DNA of 64,000 bases. Origin: Oncomelania hupensis. Its lineage: Eukaryota > Mollusca > Gastropoda > Littorinimorpha > Pomatiopsidae. Each line of letters begins with the position of its first letter. Position 1 is the first letter of the stretch. This document shows, one piece after another, positions 34,654 through 47,576 of this stretch. The position numbers and the translations under genes were made by a program. The notes beneath the pieces are model-generated. The model was not told the DNA's origin. It ran no database searches and worked only from the letters and a program-made list of their open reading frames with translations. The stretch covers positions 47,009,338 through 47,073,337 of the forward strand of contig CM072511.1 in assembly GCA_036898135.1 (NCBI GenBank), written 5' to 3'.

Positions 34654-36090
34654 AACTGAAACATTGGTACATTGGAATATAAACCGCTAAAGCACTTCAC
34701 AATCGTCCTGACTTATTCAAGCTATTAAGTGCAGCGTTTGATACTGTTTAGTTGTTTAATTCTTGCAAATGCGTTTAATCTCTCTATACTATGTTTTTCG
34801 TCCAGTTTGAAATACGAAAATGCTGATAATTTCGATACTGTTTTGCTGTTCGAGGCTTGCAGAAGGCGCTGATTTTCTAAGAAGATGCCTGCCTACCCCT
34901 AGACTAAACTTAGGGATTACGCGTAAGTATATATGTGCGAGCCTGATTAGTTGAATTCCATGGAGTCGTATGGTTTGAGCGGTGCATATTGCATTGTATT
35001 GTGTTGCATTGTTCAGATATATATCATCACAACACACAGTTGCTAACCTACAAGATGCAAAAGGTGAACTGAAAGAAAATGTATAACAATACGAAGGTCA
35101 CTTAATACATCGAGAACAACGTGGGAATAGCAGAATATATGGCCACATTTAGAACCAATAGGAAGATCGTTGGAAACACGACATATCAAGATGGGCATCC
35201 ATGGACCCGTTTAGAATAATACGATCGTATGAGAACCTTTGAAGACATAATGAATGATATTGCTTTCGTGATCCCTTCAACAAAGTAATGAGAACGTAAA
35301 AGCCATCAGGTAGCATATGAAACTCCGGTACAGTAGCATTCTAGGAACACTATTGTCTGAGTTGATGCAGCTGTTATTAACTGCCACACCACATCCATTT
35401 CCTTACAACTGGTTTTTTTTCTTCTGTATGCGTGGAAATAGACTCAAATGGATTTTTAAAATAGAATTTAGAATGAAATTAAGTCTCTTTGACTGTTGGG
35501 AGATTACATGTTATTTGAGAGATTGTAGTGAAATTATTAAATCAGTTACACACACTAACTATAAAGAAACTATATGAAAACTTTGAAGGTACTCTAATAT
35601 TAGTAACGGTCCAAACTACGAAACTGTCAATATTATTACACATTTCAATTCTTTTCAACACACCTGTATTACCATCAAAGGAATTATGTACAGTAAGTTG
35701 GGCCGCATTTGAATAGGCAAAAGCATGCACAATAAACGACAATTATTTAAATAATAAATAGTTTTAAAAACTTTATTAAGTTTAGAGATTCATTCATCTT
35801 TTTGATATCCCCACACACACATTATACACCCCTATCAAACATGTATGTCCTAATAAAAACACACAAACAAACTTCGTCATTAATATATGCGATAAAATAC
35901 AATATCCCGAATGCAGTAATATTGTTTCAAAACAAAGTATTATAAACGATACAAGTTTACTCAAATATCACCATTAACAGCATAGGAAACAATTCCGCAT
36001 AAAACACAGACTAGAATCGAGGCAGGGGAACATCAGAACAGACATAAACACACACACGAACCAATAAGGGAAAGAATACAAGAGGGAATA
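34653..36090. other. Non-coding stretch
   Basis: AT-rich unique DNA; frames at 35317-35577 and 35528-35716 show no domain. Nothing recognised. Confidence 0.5.
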
Positions 36091-36099
36091 AAAGGAGAA

Positions 36100-36600
36100 T
36101 TAAAGGAACCCACTTTGACCACGACACTATACAGATCCTTTCAACATTCACGGTGTGTGTGGTCTCACTGACAAAAATAAGATTACAGCAAAAATTAACC
36201 CCCACGAAAGTACATATATATATAATTATTTATTAATAATAGTTTTTGTGCCTATCCACGGCTAGCCAAAGCTAAAAATAACATCTAACAAAGCCGGTAA
36301 GTATCCTAGGTAAAGGTTTTCGTTTTAGGTTGATACAGTACCAAAGACGCACTCTTCAAGCCGTGGGGTTCGTTCAGAAATAGGGTCAACGATCAAAGGC
36401 TATGGTATTGTTGTACCGTTAAAACAGGGGAAATCACTACCTGTCAGAAAAGAAACTGGAAATTCAAACTTTAGCGGTTGCTTTAAGCAACGACAGACCA
36501 CTTAATCATTGTGTATTGTGATAACAAGGCTAAGTTTAGGGTAAACCTGTTTGTTTTTTTCCAACAGTAAACTAAGTCTTCGACGTAGGGCGTTTTAAAG
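36100..36600 (+). repeat. Dispersed repeat, copy 2 (partner at 3485-3860)
   Basis: Begins GGAACCCACTTTGACCACG and ACAGATCC-TT-AACATTCAC, as at 3494-3545; later shares CCGTTAAAACAGGGGAAATC and AAGGCTAAGTTTAGGGTAAA-type blocks with 3668-3800. An insertion of about 120 bp near 36200-36330 is unique to this copy. Confidence 0.6.
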
Positions 36601-36649
36601 AAAGCACGACAGACAGTTAGACAGAAATACTGTAGACAGACAAATATAT

Positions 36650-37125
36650 TGATCACACAAGACGCCTACATTTATAAAAAAAAAATGCTTGATAAAATTA
36701 CTAAGTCAGAAAAAGCTAACTTCTTCATTTTAGAGTATGTTCGTCATTTTCCTTCTGCCATATTCTCAAACCATTCACATATCCATACATATAAAAATGT
36801 TTGTTTTTTAAAACTATTTTTTTTAAAAAAGGAAAAACGTTTATCACAAGATGCCTACATTTGTGCGTTATTTAAAGAAACATTTAATAAACTAACGAAG
36901 TCATTAAGTGCCTACGTCTTCATTTGAGATTGGAGTACATGTAATTTTCCTGTGCCAAGCTCTCAGAAACAATCGCGAACCTAAATTTTTAAAGGTAATC
37001 ATCTAAAAAAATAAGATGATGATCACACAAACGCCCATATGTGTGTGTGTGCGTGTGTGTGTTATTTAAATAAATGTGAGATACAATTACGAAGTCAATA
37101 CGTGCCTACTTTTTTCATTTAAGAC
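36650..37125 (+). repeat. Tandem repeat, three ~185-bp units
   Basis: Units start near 36650 (GATCACACAAGACGCCTACA), 36843 (ATCACAAGATGCCTACATTT) and 37021 (GATCACACAAACGCCCATAT). Each continues with a TTATTTAAA-type block, TTACKAAGTCA and CTTCATTT-AGA near its end. The units are substantially diverged. The LINE at 37131 begins exactly where the third unit ends. Confidence 0.75.
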
Positions 37126-37130
37126 TACAG

Positions 37131-37885
37131 AGGTCTGAGACTCTTCCAGTTTGCCAAATACAACAATCTGATACTGGCAAACACGCTTGATCTCCATAAA
37201 AAAATCCAGACGATGGACCTGGCACAGTCCCAGCGGGGAGCATCACAACCAGATTGGCTACATCATGGTCAAAAAAGGCTTCAGATCAAGCGTCAACGTT
37301 GGCAGGACACGCACTTTTCCAGAAGCAGACATCGGAAGTGACCACGATCTCGTGATGATGTCTTTTCAGATTCACTGGAATAGAGTAAACACAGCAAAGT
37401 GCACTGGACTGAAGTTCGACCTGGACAAACTGCAAGACCCGGAGGTGGCAGAAATATTCCAAGCCAAAATTGAAAGAAAACATGCGAAACATGGACCTTC
37501 ACATCAGACCTACAACGAAGAATACAAAGCACGGAGACGAGGTGCTACAGAAGACTTCTGTGCGTTTCCTATGCCCAGCACATCATCAACACGAAGTCCG
37601 ACAGGTTATCATACAAGCCATTGGACAACGCGATGACATGCTCACAGTGGTGAAGAAACGGAAACTCCGATGGTATGGCCACATCACCAGAGCATCAGGC
37701 ATTGCAAAGACCACCCGGCAAGGCACGGAGGCAGAAGAGGGAGACAGAAAAAGAGGTGGGAGGACAACATTCGAGAATGGACTGGCTTGACACTGAGCAA
37801 AGCCATGAGGGTTGCAGAGGACAGATAAAGACGAATTACGCTGGTTCGAGTAAAGAGATAGCATAGGATAGAAGATATAGGAGAA
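37131..37885 (+). pseudogene. Internally deleted LINE: endonuclease fused to RT C-terminus (family A)
   Basis: The 5' part encodes the end of an APE-type endonuclease: FAKYNNLILANTLDLHKK, then (after a frameshift) SRRWTWHSPSGEHHNQIGYI and FPEADIGSDHDLVMM, where SDH is the conserved endonuclease C-terminal triad. After QDPEVAEIFQAKIE the sequence jumps at about 37480 to the polyprotein C-terminus, KKRKLRWYGHITRASGIAKT, also seen at 57890-59545 and 2411-2798. The entire reverse-transcriptase core is missing. TGCGAAACATGGACC at the junction matches 59108-59122, placing the breakpoint. The element ends with GATAGCATAGGATAG near 37855. Confidence 0.85.
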
Positions 37886-38516
37886 AGAGTACATTTCGCC
37901 ATTTTCTATTTCAGAATCAATCACAAGTCTGCAGGCTTGAACTGTTGGAATCTCGTCTCAATTGTGCGAGATTCCAAGACAACAAGTTGTTCAGTTCCAA
38001 GGAAGTTAACAAACCTGTGAGATATTGATTCCTATAAGATGATATTGGCAGGATTCCAAAGAAACTGACAGAATGTTTTTTCCCGCTTGAACGACCACTT
38101 TCTAAACGACGAAATCCAACTTTGCCATTGTTAGCGAAAGAAACAAGATGAAAGAGCAGCGTTTAATAACATTCAGCCGTTAGACAACAAAAATAAACAT
38201 CTATTTTTTATAAAAATTTAAACCTTTTTGCTAACGAGCTTGTCTAGAAGACAGGGAGACAAAGGACACAAGACATAAGACTATTTATTCACCAAGTAAA
38301 ACGAAACAAGGATTTTGATGCGGCATGACGACAGTGAAATACACATTTCTTGCAGTCTCACACGTATTCATCATGTCATATACTCAACTGGAAATCATCT
38401 GAATAAAGCACTTAAAGACAGGTCAACATAATGTTAAACAAATCAATCTATATCACAAATCAGGGAATCACAGAAAAGCAACCTTTGTTGAAAAATACAT
38501 AAGAATCTTTTTATTA
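37886..38516. other. Non-coding stretch
   Basis: Unique AT-rich sequence; no gene. Confidence 0.5.
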
Positions 38517-38517
38517 A

Positions 38518-38518
<1 letters not shown>

Positions 38519-38553
<35 letters not shown>

Positions 38554-38572
38554 ACACACACACACACACGCA
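38519..38572. repeat. (CA)n microsatellite
   Basis: CA run with one CCA interruption. Confidence 0.95.
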
Positions 38573-38755
38573 GAGAGAAAGAAAGAGTAGCGCAGAGATC
38601 AGCTGGATAATTTATATTCGGTATTATTTTATTTCTGACAAAGAAACTCCCGCATCCCATTTTGTAACCTTGCTTCTGAATGACCAAATCAAGTTTTGTT
38701 CGTGACTAGCTTGAAAATGTAAAGTTCATAAGAACAATGTTATAAGAGTCTATCC

Positions 38756-38920
<165 letters not shown>

Positions 38921-39408
38921 ACTTGTGTTTAGCAAGGAATTGACCCTAGCAATTTTGACCTTTGCGGTATAAGTGCAACTGCGATGACACGAGTGGCTGG
39001 CCACTAACCTAGGTAATATTCCAAATTTTGGATCGATCTAATTCCCGAATATTACAAAATATTCTAGCTATTATCCGGAAATACAAAATGTCAATAATTT
39101 TTAAAAATCCAACTTTTCAAAAAAGATTTTATAGCGAATTTCACAGAGACAAATTTCACAGGTCCCTAGTACTTCGAATTCCTCCATTTTTATATAGACA
39201 TATTGTTGCATCTTCAATCGATGGGCCCCCCCCCCCCCCCCACCACCACCAAAAAATAAGTAAAATAAAATAAATGAATAAATAAATAAATAAAAGAAAT
39301 AAAATAACACAAAATATCATTTCAAAATTTTTCGAAAATGTGTCGCTTGCAACCAGAAGTATGTTATTTTCCTTCCACTTTTTACCAGTAAAGCTCTCAC
39401 GGCATATC
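38921..39408. other. Non-coding stretch with poly-C and AAAT patches
   Basis: C16 run at 39226-39241 and an AAAT-rich patch 39255-39300. No gene. Confidence 0.55.
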
Positions 39409-39419
39409 AACTTCTCCCC

Positions 39420-39459
39420 AGTCCGCTGGACCTAAAGCAATAATCATGTAATGTAATGT
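39420..39459 (+). mobile_element. 40-bp LINE 3'-tail insertion with 11-bp TSD
   Basis: AGTCCGCTGGACCTAAAGCA followed by ATAATCATGTAATGTAATGT is the extreme 3' end and tail of the RNase H LINE family. AACTTCTCCCC flanks both sides (39409-39419 and 39460-39470), an 11-bp target-site duplication. This is a full insertion event retaining only 40 bp. Confidence 0.9.
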
Positions 39460-39470
39460 AACTTCTCCCC

Positions 39471-39887
39471 TCCTCCCCTTTACACGCACACACGCACGCA
39501 CACACACACACATCCGTCTTCTAGGTTTGAAACGCCGTAAAGCCCCACTTGGTTCCGCTAACAGCCCTGACCGCATGCTCACCCAACAAGCTGATAACAG
39601 AATAATTATGACCCTTCGTAGATCTTTTATCCAAGTTTCACGTACATTGTTATTATCACAGATGGAACACGGGGATCTTTCAAATTTTCAGAGATCAAAG
39701 AAGAGTAAGACATCGGTGCGTGAACTGGCTGGTTTTAAGAAGTCCTGTAAAACCACAGCAACACCAGAAGGAGAATTTTATCTCGTAGGAAGACTGTTAT
39801 TAGCGTAATCATCGTCTTTGTTATAATTAGAAGTTGATTTCATCATCATTGTCTACGTTCATCACCCTAATTCTCCCCCTCCTCATG

Positions 39888-39892
<5 letters not shown>
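39471..39892. other. Non-coding stretch
   Basis: CA-rich at 39485-39510. The frame at 39527-39808 has no recognisable domain; its composition is ordinary, but I cannot support it as a gene. Confidence 0.45.
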
Positions 39893-39950
<58 letters not shown>

Positions 39951-40085
39951 GAGGTAATACACATTGCTGCGATCGGTAGAGTGTATCGCCGAAACTCCCG
40001 CTAGCAGCAGGTGAAAGTATTCCCTCCATCCCTTCAAAGTATACTTTGGGCTCGCTGCTAGCCGCGGATGCGAACCGCAGCACTG
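39893..40085 (-). repeat. (ATC)n plus repeat body, copy 1 of inverted pair
   Basis: ATC units at 39893-39951, followed by a ~130-bp body containing GCGATCGGTAGAGTGTAT, AGCAGCAGG-GAAAGTAT and CCCTTCAAAGTATACTTTGG. The inverse of 40430-40610 carries the same ordered blocks next to its own ATC array, so array plus body appears to be one mobile repeat. Confidence 0.6.
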
Positions 40086-40119
40086 TTTAAAAGTGATGGA
40101 AAGAGCGGAATATTGCTAC

Positions 40120-40176
40120 AAGGGTTCGGGTAAGGGTTAGTTGTAGATCTATGCCTAGCCCTTGCCCTAACCCTTT
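40120..40176. repeat. Telomere-like inverted segment
   Basis: GGGTTCGGGTAAGGGTTAG at about 40124-40142 and CTAGCCCTTGCCCTAACCC at about 40153-40172 are imperfect inverse copies with TTAGGG-like units. It may form a short hairpin and lies between the inverted ATC repeats. Confidence 0.5.
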
Positions 40177-40429
40177 TCTCTACAGAAATGCTCTTTTTCC
40201 GTCCCAAAAACCCATTTGCCTTCTTGGATTCTTAAATTGTATGAAACCAATTAGTGAGAACACTGTCCGGCGTCAATAAACGGTTCGAAAAGATTCTCAA
40301 ACGGTTCGTAAAAGACAGCTGACCTAGAAACAAATACAGCGTGACCTAATTCGTCGCCTAGAGGAGACGAAACTTACTTTTCCGTTTCTAGTCTTTCACC
40401 GACACTGTAACTGTGCAGGCTGCTAACCT

Positions 40430-40531
40430 CGCCAAAGTATCCCTTCAAGGGACAAGGGACATACTTTGGCCTGCTGCGCAGCGTGTGCCTGGAGTATACT
40501 TTCTTTCGATCGTAGCTATGTGCAATGGGTG

Positions 40532-40606
<75 letters not shown>

Positions 40607-40610
40607 TAAG
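40430..40610 (+). repeat. Repeat body plus (ATC)n, copy 2 of inverted pair
   Basis: AAGTATCCCTTCAAGGGACA, TGCTGCGCAGCGTGTG, AGTATACTTTCTTTCGATCG, then ATC units 40534-40607. It is the inverse-oriented relative of 39893-40085. Confidence 0.6.
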
Positions 40611-41330
40611 AACAACAATAAAAACAATGACAACAACAACAACAACATCATCAACCTCGTGCTCATCATCAACAACAACGACAACATAATTATCGTGAAT
40701 CTCTTCCCCCCCCCCTCCTTCTCTTCTTCTTTTGACTTCCTCCTCCTCTTCATCCTCATCATCATCATCAACCAATTTGTCATCACTGTACTGCTCTTCG
40801 AATTCATCCTCGTCGAAATCATCTTTGTCGTCCAGATTAATGACATCTTTCACTTCATCTTCAACCTGTTCCTCCTCAACCGCTAGCAACCCACGCCAAA
40901 TTCGCTTAAGTAAAAGATAAATAATAACGCGCGATTAGGGTCCAGAAAAGAAAACAAAATATTACAAACTTAATATTGGAACAAACCACACTATAAACCA
41001 AAACCAGAATAAACACACAAAAACTGCAGCTCAAGAACAACGTGCAAAATGGTGGCTTAGCAACCCAGGAACCCCTTCATGATATGACAATGCATAACAA
41101 ACCCTTCTGCAAATTCAAGGAGATTTATTTGTAATAAACAGGGGAGAAGCTGCCATACAAAATGAGCCTGGTCTCATTCAAAACAGTTTATGGCGCACAC
41201 TTCTGCTCTGCGTTTTTAATTTGATTAAAACGTTTCCATTATTACAGAGATTGTTATTTTTTTAATTGTCATTTTATCTAATTATTTAGTAAACTTTAAT
41301 CCAAATTGTAATTTAATTATGTTTTATTAT
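40611..41330. other. Non-coding stretch with ACA and TCC-rich patches
   Basis: CAA/ACA units to about 40690, C-rich 40707-40718 and TCATCC patches to 40775. Acidic and Ser-rich frames over 40374-40920 follow these repeats and are not called. Unique AT-rich DNA follows. Confidence 0.5.
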
Positions 41331-41331
41331 A

Positions 41332-42737
<1,406 letters not shown>

Positions 42738-42824
<87 letters not shown>
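42738..42824. repeat. (GA)n microsatellite
   Basis: Uninterrupted GA run of about 86 bp. Confidence 0.97.
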
Positions 42825-42826
<2 letters not shown>

Positions 42827-45439
42827 GGGTGGGGTAGAAGTGAGGAAAGGAAAGCTTCGACTTTAATACAATTCAGAGTGCTCTAAGTATACCTAAATTC
42901 TCTGTTTGAAGACTCATCGTTGCTGCCTCTGATCTACTTCTCTGCCTCTGACCCCAAGTTAAATGGCTGCTTCAACGATAAAGCAGCGTTCACGCGTGCA
43001 CGTGCATGGCATTAGCCAATCGGAGGTGACGGAAAGTTCTTGTGAATCATCCCTTCAATTACACCCTCAACTGCCTGCTGGGTCATTTCCTTGGCCTTGG
43101 CCATGACACTCACATCGATTAGATGGTTGCGGATTTTATTTAAAGGATCCAGTAACATAGGGTAGTAAATATCATATCAAATGATGTAAAGGGACCTTCA
43201 CAGACAGACAGACAGACAGACAGAGAGATTATCATGATTATGATGTGCCCTTTTTTGACAATCGAGAGCTTTGTCTTTTTTCTGCCAAAGGTTTTAATAG
43301 CATTGACAAACGAACGCACAGAAGCTGAAGTGTTCAATACATTAATATATAATGCAAGAGATTTGCGTTTTATCAATCATTTAGAGAGATGGTGCAACAG
43401 CCTTAAATCATCATGCTAGACGATTCTGTTTCAAATATCGGGTCTTAAATATGCTGAGTAGGGCTCGAGATGAAGTTAACTTCATAACCTCATTAACTCT
43501 AAGCAATGATTTTGTTTCTTCTTTTTCCATTTATTCCATCTTTTTGTCACAATTAGACCCACAGACTGACGCAAGTTTGGACTAACTTTCTTAGCGACAG
43601 CACTACAGCTGCAACTCGACGCTTCCTCTTCAAGACACTAGGAAACAAGATGCACATTTACAGGATTTACAAACCACACCCAAACCCCAATAAACTCTGA
43701 CCTTCCAGAATTGATAATGCATTAAACGGATACGGGCCATGCCAGCTAATTTAATACTTGGAACAACTAATGTCGCCTTTTTAGCTTTTATAGCTGTTTT
43801 GGGTGACGTAGCTTGGAGTAGTGGGGGTGGGGTGCCCGAAATAAAAATCGAACTCTCAATCTATAGAGCACTGAGCATTTGACAGTTTATACAAACGGGT
43901 GATTCGATCTGCGTGGCACGGCATGAACTTTATTTTCAATCTGTTGCTCACGATGCCCGACAATGCCAGCAACATACTATCTGTTTGATTTCCTTTGTAC
44001 ACGCAATTGCTCTTGTAGTCTCTAATACTCAGGAGTACTGTGCGCCCTTGTAACTGCTTCTTAAGGTCCCTGAGGCGACGGGCTCAAGTGAGAATTAAGT
44101 CGTTCAAGAGATTGATGTATTACGGGCGATTTGCTGGTGTTTATTGCCTGCTGAGACCTGGGATTAGGGTCATTGCGAAGCTCTTTGTGAGAAACCCCCT
44201 TTCTGTGCCAGGCCCGAATAGATCGTTCTGCCTTCCTTTGAATTCTCTACGTAAAAGTACCGCGTCTTTATAATCCCGACGTTCTAAGTTGTAAAAGATC
44301 CATATTTTCAATACGTATAGGCGACAAAAAGCAATCAACTGTTCATGTTCTTATTGAATTGTATAGTCACGGTATTTCAAGAATCCCGCCCAGCAGTTTC
44401 ATCTTTTGCACTCTATACTCTATACGGCGTCGTGGAAATCACGATGTTCCAGGAATTCGTCTCAGTAGATCCCATCCTTGCATTTTCTCAAACAGCGCAT
44501 GGTGGTGTCTCCAACAAGTTGCTTGCCTTGAAGTATTTCAAACAACTCCTCAAAATCATATTTCAAGAACAAAAGCTTCCTCGGCTTTTAAAATGCTTTC
44601 AAAAATTGGTAAAGAGGGAAATCTCTAAAATAAGGGATTTTTTTTAAATAAATTGTTTTCAAAAGATTACAGCCCTAAAAATCAAAGAAAGCGTCTTGAA
44701 TTTCACAATGTTAAATTCGTGAATCGAGTCTCTTTTTTTTCCTCTTCTCAATCAGAAAAAAAATTCGCCGGGAAGCCGGAGGGTAACCAGCAGCTCTTAG
44801 TCTTATATTGGAGATTTTAATAGCAATGCTTTCAGGATTTTGTTTTCTTTTTGCCAAAGACGCGATACATTATGTTTATACAAAATTCTTGTATTTAAGC
44901 GACTTTCATAACCCGACCCTAACACAATATATCCTGTTTCTAGTTTATTATACTTACGCCACACTTTAACACACAGAACATGACTCCTAGATAGTATAAG
45001 CCTACTTGTCTCTATAATATTTAGGTCACGTGGTCACAACAAATGAGTCCCAACATTTATATTTGGACTCGAGGTCGCATATTTAGGTCACTTTGCAAAC
45101 AAAATTAATTCTTAGATCTTGTGTCCAACAGATTACAGCCAGTAGTCAGGGTGGTTAGGCGAGAGAGTGTGAGGTGCAGGGAAGGGAGGGTGGGGGGGTA
45201 CAATGTTTGGAAGGTGGGTGAAAACGGGAGTTGGAAGATGGAGTTGGGGTGTTGATGGAAGGAGGGGTGGGGGGAGTGGTGTTTTACAAGTTTCCCATCA
45301 CCTTACCGATCGGCATCTTTGCCTACGTACTCCTCCTTGCTCCGAGAATCAGCTGGTTAATGTACGACTACATTCTTCAAAACGGTGTACATCACAGCGT
45401 GTTAGCTATTTTACCTTGTCTTGTTCGTGTGCTTGTTTA
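42825..45439. other. Long non-coding stretch
   Basis: No gene recognised. (CAGA)5 lies at 43202-43222. On the minus strand near 43845-43900 a weak tRNA-like AGAGTTCGATT is present. G-rich patches lie at 45185-45280. Frames at 44345-44647 and 45203-45512 show no domain. Confidence 0.45.
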
Positions 45440-45443
45440 CTAT

Positions 45444-45869
45444 TGTAGCGGAAAGGGAGGCGACTGGTTGAGGCTTGGGAGAGAAATTGTCTACCTTGAT
45501 TTTTTTGGTTAGACTAGCCTTGGGTGGCTCCTGCTTTGCAGAATCATTTGGGTATGCCATTGGGTTACGCAGGACAAGGCGACACGACATTTGTTCTCCC
45601 CGGCTGACCATTCGCCTGCTGCTTTTGGTGCCGATCGGGACCACATTGTCGGCAGGCATTTTATGCAGGTCGGTGGCAGCGACTTTGCAGTAGAGTGCGT
45701 GGCACTAGTAGCCGGCAACCCGGTACTACCAACAACGCTTCACCGCCTTGCAGGGCAAATATTTTTATGTCCCTCTTTTGAGGGATAAAATGAAAATAAA
45801 GCTCGGGTGGAGCAGTGTTCCCAGGGTTGGTGGCCGAGAGACGGGAGTCAACTACTCCGCTCGGCTACA
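45444..45869 (+). repeat. Left LTR of the TRIM
   Basis: 426 bp, TGTAGCG to GGCTACA. AATAAA at 45795-45800 is a possible polyadenylation signal; the right LTR has AATAACA there. Short frames inside both LTRs read alike because the repeats are alike, and are not genes. Confidence 0.9.
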
Positions 45870-45871
45870 AG

Positions 45872-45891
45872 TGGTGCAAACGACCGGGAAC
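45872..45891 (+). promoter_or_regulatory. Putative primer-binding site (tRNA-Gly-like)
   Basis: Starts TGGTGCA as the complement of a 3' CCA-bearing tRNA would, and shares CCGGGAA with the complement of metazoan tRNA-Gly, with mismatches and one extra base between. It sits 2 bp after the left LTR, the expected place. Confidence 0.6.
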
Positions 45892-46024
45892 AGGATGATG
45901 CTGGACCGTGGTAACTGCAGAATGCAGTTTGTGGACTGACTGGGCGTAGTCAGTGTCGGTTCCAGACATACCTGTTGCGAACGGGGAAACCATGAGGACA
46001 TGGTTCCATTTGAGCTGTGGGATC

Positions 46025-46450
46025 TGTAGCGAAAAGGGAGGCGACTGGTTAAGGCTTGAGAGAGAAATTGTCTACCTTGATTTTCTTGGTTAAACTAGCC
46101 TTGGGTGGCTCCTGCTTTGCAGAATCCTGTGGGTATGCCATTGGATTACGCAGGAGAAGGCGACACGACATTTGTTCTCCCCGGCTGACCATTCGCCTGC
46201 TGCTTTTGGTGGTGAGCGGCACCACATTGTCGGCAGGCATTTTATGCAGGTCGGTGGCAGCGACTTTGCAGTAGAGTGCGTGGCACTAGTAGCCGGCAAC
46301 CCGGTACTACCAACCACGCTTCACCGCCTTGCAGGGCAAATATTTTTATGTCCCTCTTTTGGGGACAAAATGAAAATAACAGCTCGGATGTAGCAGTGTT
46401 CCCAGGGTTGGTGGCCGAGAGACGGGAGTCAACTGCTCTGCTCGGCTACA
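46025..46450 (+). repeat. Right LTR of the TRIM
   Basis: 426 bp, the same termini and length as the left LTR. The upstream sequence GAGCTGTGGGATC is only weakly purine-rich, so the polypurine tract is poorly defined. Confidence 0.9.
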
Positions 46451-46454
46451 CTAT

Positions 46455-47144
46455 ATTGGAAATGCTCATGAACCTGAATAAACTGTGTCCACACGCTAAT
46501 AATACACTCGTATGATATTAAGTTTTGTATCTATTGCGCCTTTTAAAAGCTCTTGCTAGTTAGGTGGCTGGCTGTTAAAACGTTTGAACATTGGAATTGT
46601 TTTACTCCACCCCATCCCAAACCTCCCACTTGTTTTTTTTTTATTTTAAAATAATATAAAAGCACATGGTCAAGCGTTTTAAGCGATACTTGTGTGTTCT
46701 TTTTTGAATAAGAAAATAAGTCGTAGTTAAAATTTAAAAAACCAATCGTCTTGGAAATGTGCAATAAATTCCGTATAGGACTAGAAATAACTGCAGTCCC
46801 GCATCACTGACCGAGTTCGGATAACCTTAAGAGTTAATTATAACGACTTCAGTTCAATAGTTTTTATTTATTTCGGTAATATTGGAACAGGGCCAGTCAT
46901 CCCAGTTTTATCAGTCGACACTTGGTCACGCAGAGAAGATAGTCCTGAAGTCGACAAACTCTCAAGCAAATTGGCATCATTAATCAACTCCACCGTAAAG
47001 GCACATTAAATTTGGATTCATTAGAAACTGCGTGTTTCGCATCAGTAAGATAGAAGTGGTCTCTTCTTCTCCCTCTCACATATATTATGAGATGTTAGAC
47101 TAAGAGAATTTCCACTTGGTTAGTTAGTTATTCAATGCTTACAG
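46455..47144. other. Non-coding stretch
   Basis: Unique AT-rich sequence; nothing recognised. Confidence 0.5.
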
Positions 47145-47195
47145 GGTTCAGCGGACTGCAAAGAGCCGAATCAGGACCACAAAATCAAGACCACA
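47145..47195 (-). mobile_element. Possible LINE 3' end (RNase H family relative)
   Basis: On the plus strand TTCAGCGGACTGCAAAGAGC and CGAATCAGGACCA parallel the LINE 3' signature AGCGGACTCTTCCGAGCCAAATCAGGACCA in shortened form, with several mismatches and no clear tail. Probably a diverged relative oriented like 47577-50180. Confidence 0.45.
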
Positions 47196-47576
47196 ACTTC
47201 GCTGAAAGAGGACTCGCCCCTGATCCGCATAAAAGATCTGCCGAAACAACCCTAGTGGTAACACTGAAGGCACTCCACCAGCCGGTCACTTTACAATAAA
47301 GACTCCCCACGCAGGGGACGCTGAGGCTATACTCTAATTTATCTAAACCCCGTTTACAAAAACAAAATAGAATATAAACATTAGTATAAAATATCAACAA
47401 AACGCATACATAAAAAATGCCTACATTGCCAAATAATAACATCATAGGAAGCCCCAGTTACCACCTGGCATTAAGCATCCAATATTCCCAAGCTGATCCA
47501 ACAGACCTCACACACAAATGAGGAGTTTTGTCTCGGAAGAGTTTTCAAGAAAAAAGGTAGGTGACTGGTCTAGCAA

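Larger units (their letters stand above)
45444..46450 (+). mobile_element. TRIM: miniature LTR retrotransposon, 1,007 bp
   Basis: Two direct repeats of 426 bp (45444-45869 and 46025-46450) flank a 155-bp non-coding core. Each starts TGTAGCG and ends CGGCTACA, i.e. TG..CA with 6-bp inverted tips. CTAT flanks the whole element (45440-45443 and 46451-46454), a 4-bp duplication. Two bases after the left repeat, TGGTGCAAACGACCGGGAAC (45872) begins with TGG and resembles the complement of a tRNA-Gly 3' end, a primer-binding site. The repeats differ at roughly 20-25 positions by eye (~5%). With no gag or pol it fits a terminal-repeat retrotransposon in miniature, dependent on an unknown partner. Orientation follows the primer site. 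Confidence 0.9.

Noticed and set aside
40374..40920. Acidic and Ser-rich frames up to 171 codons
   Set aside because: They follow ATC, CAA and TCC simple repeats, exist on both strands and show no domain.
45475..46393. Paired frames with near-identical peptides
   Set aside because: Duplicate because they lie in the two LTRs of the TRIM; no domain and no reason to be coding.
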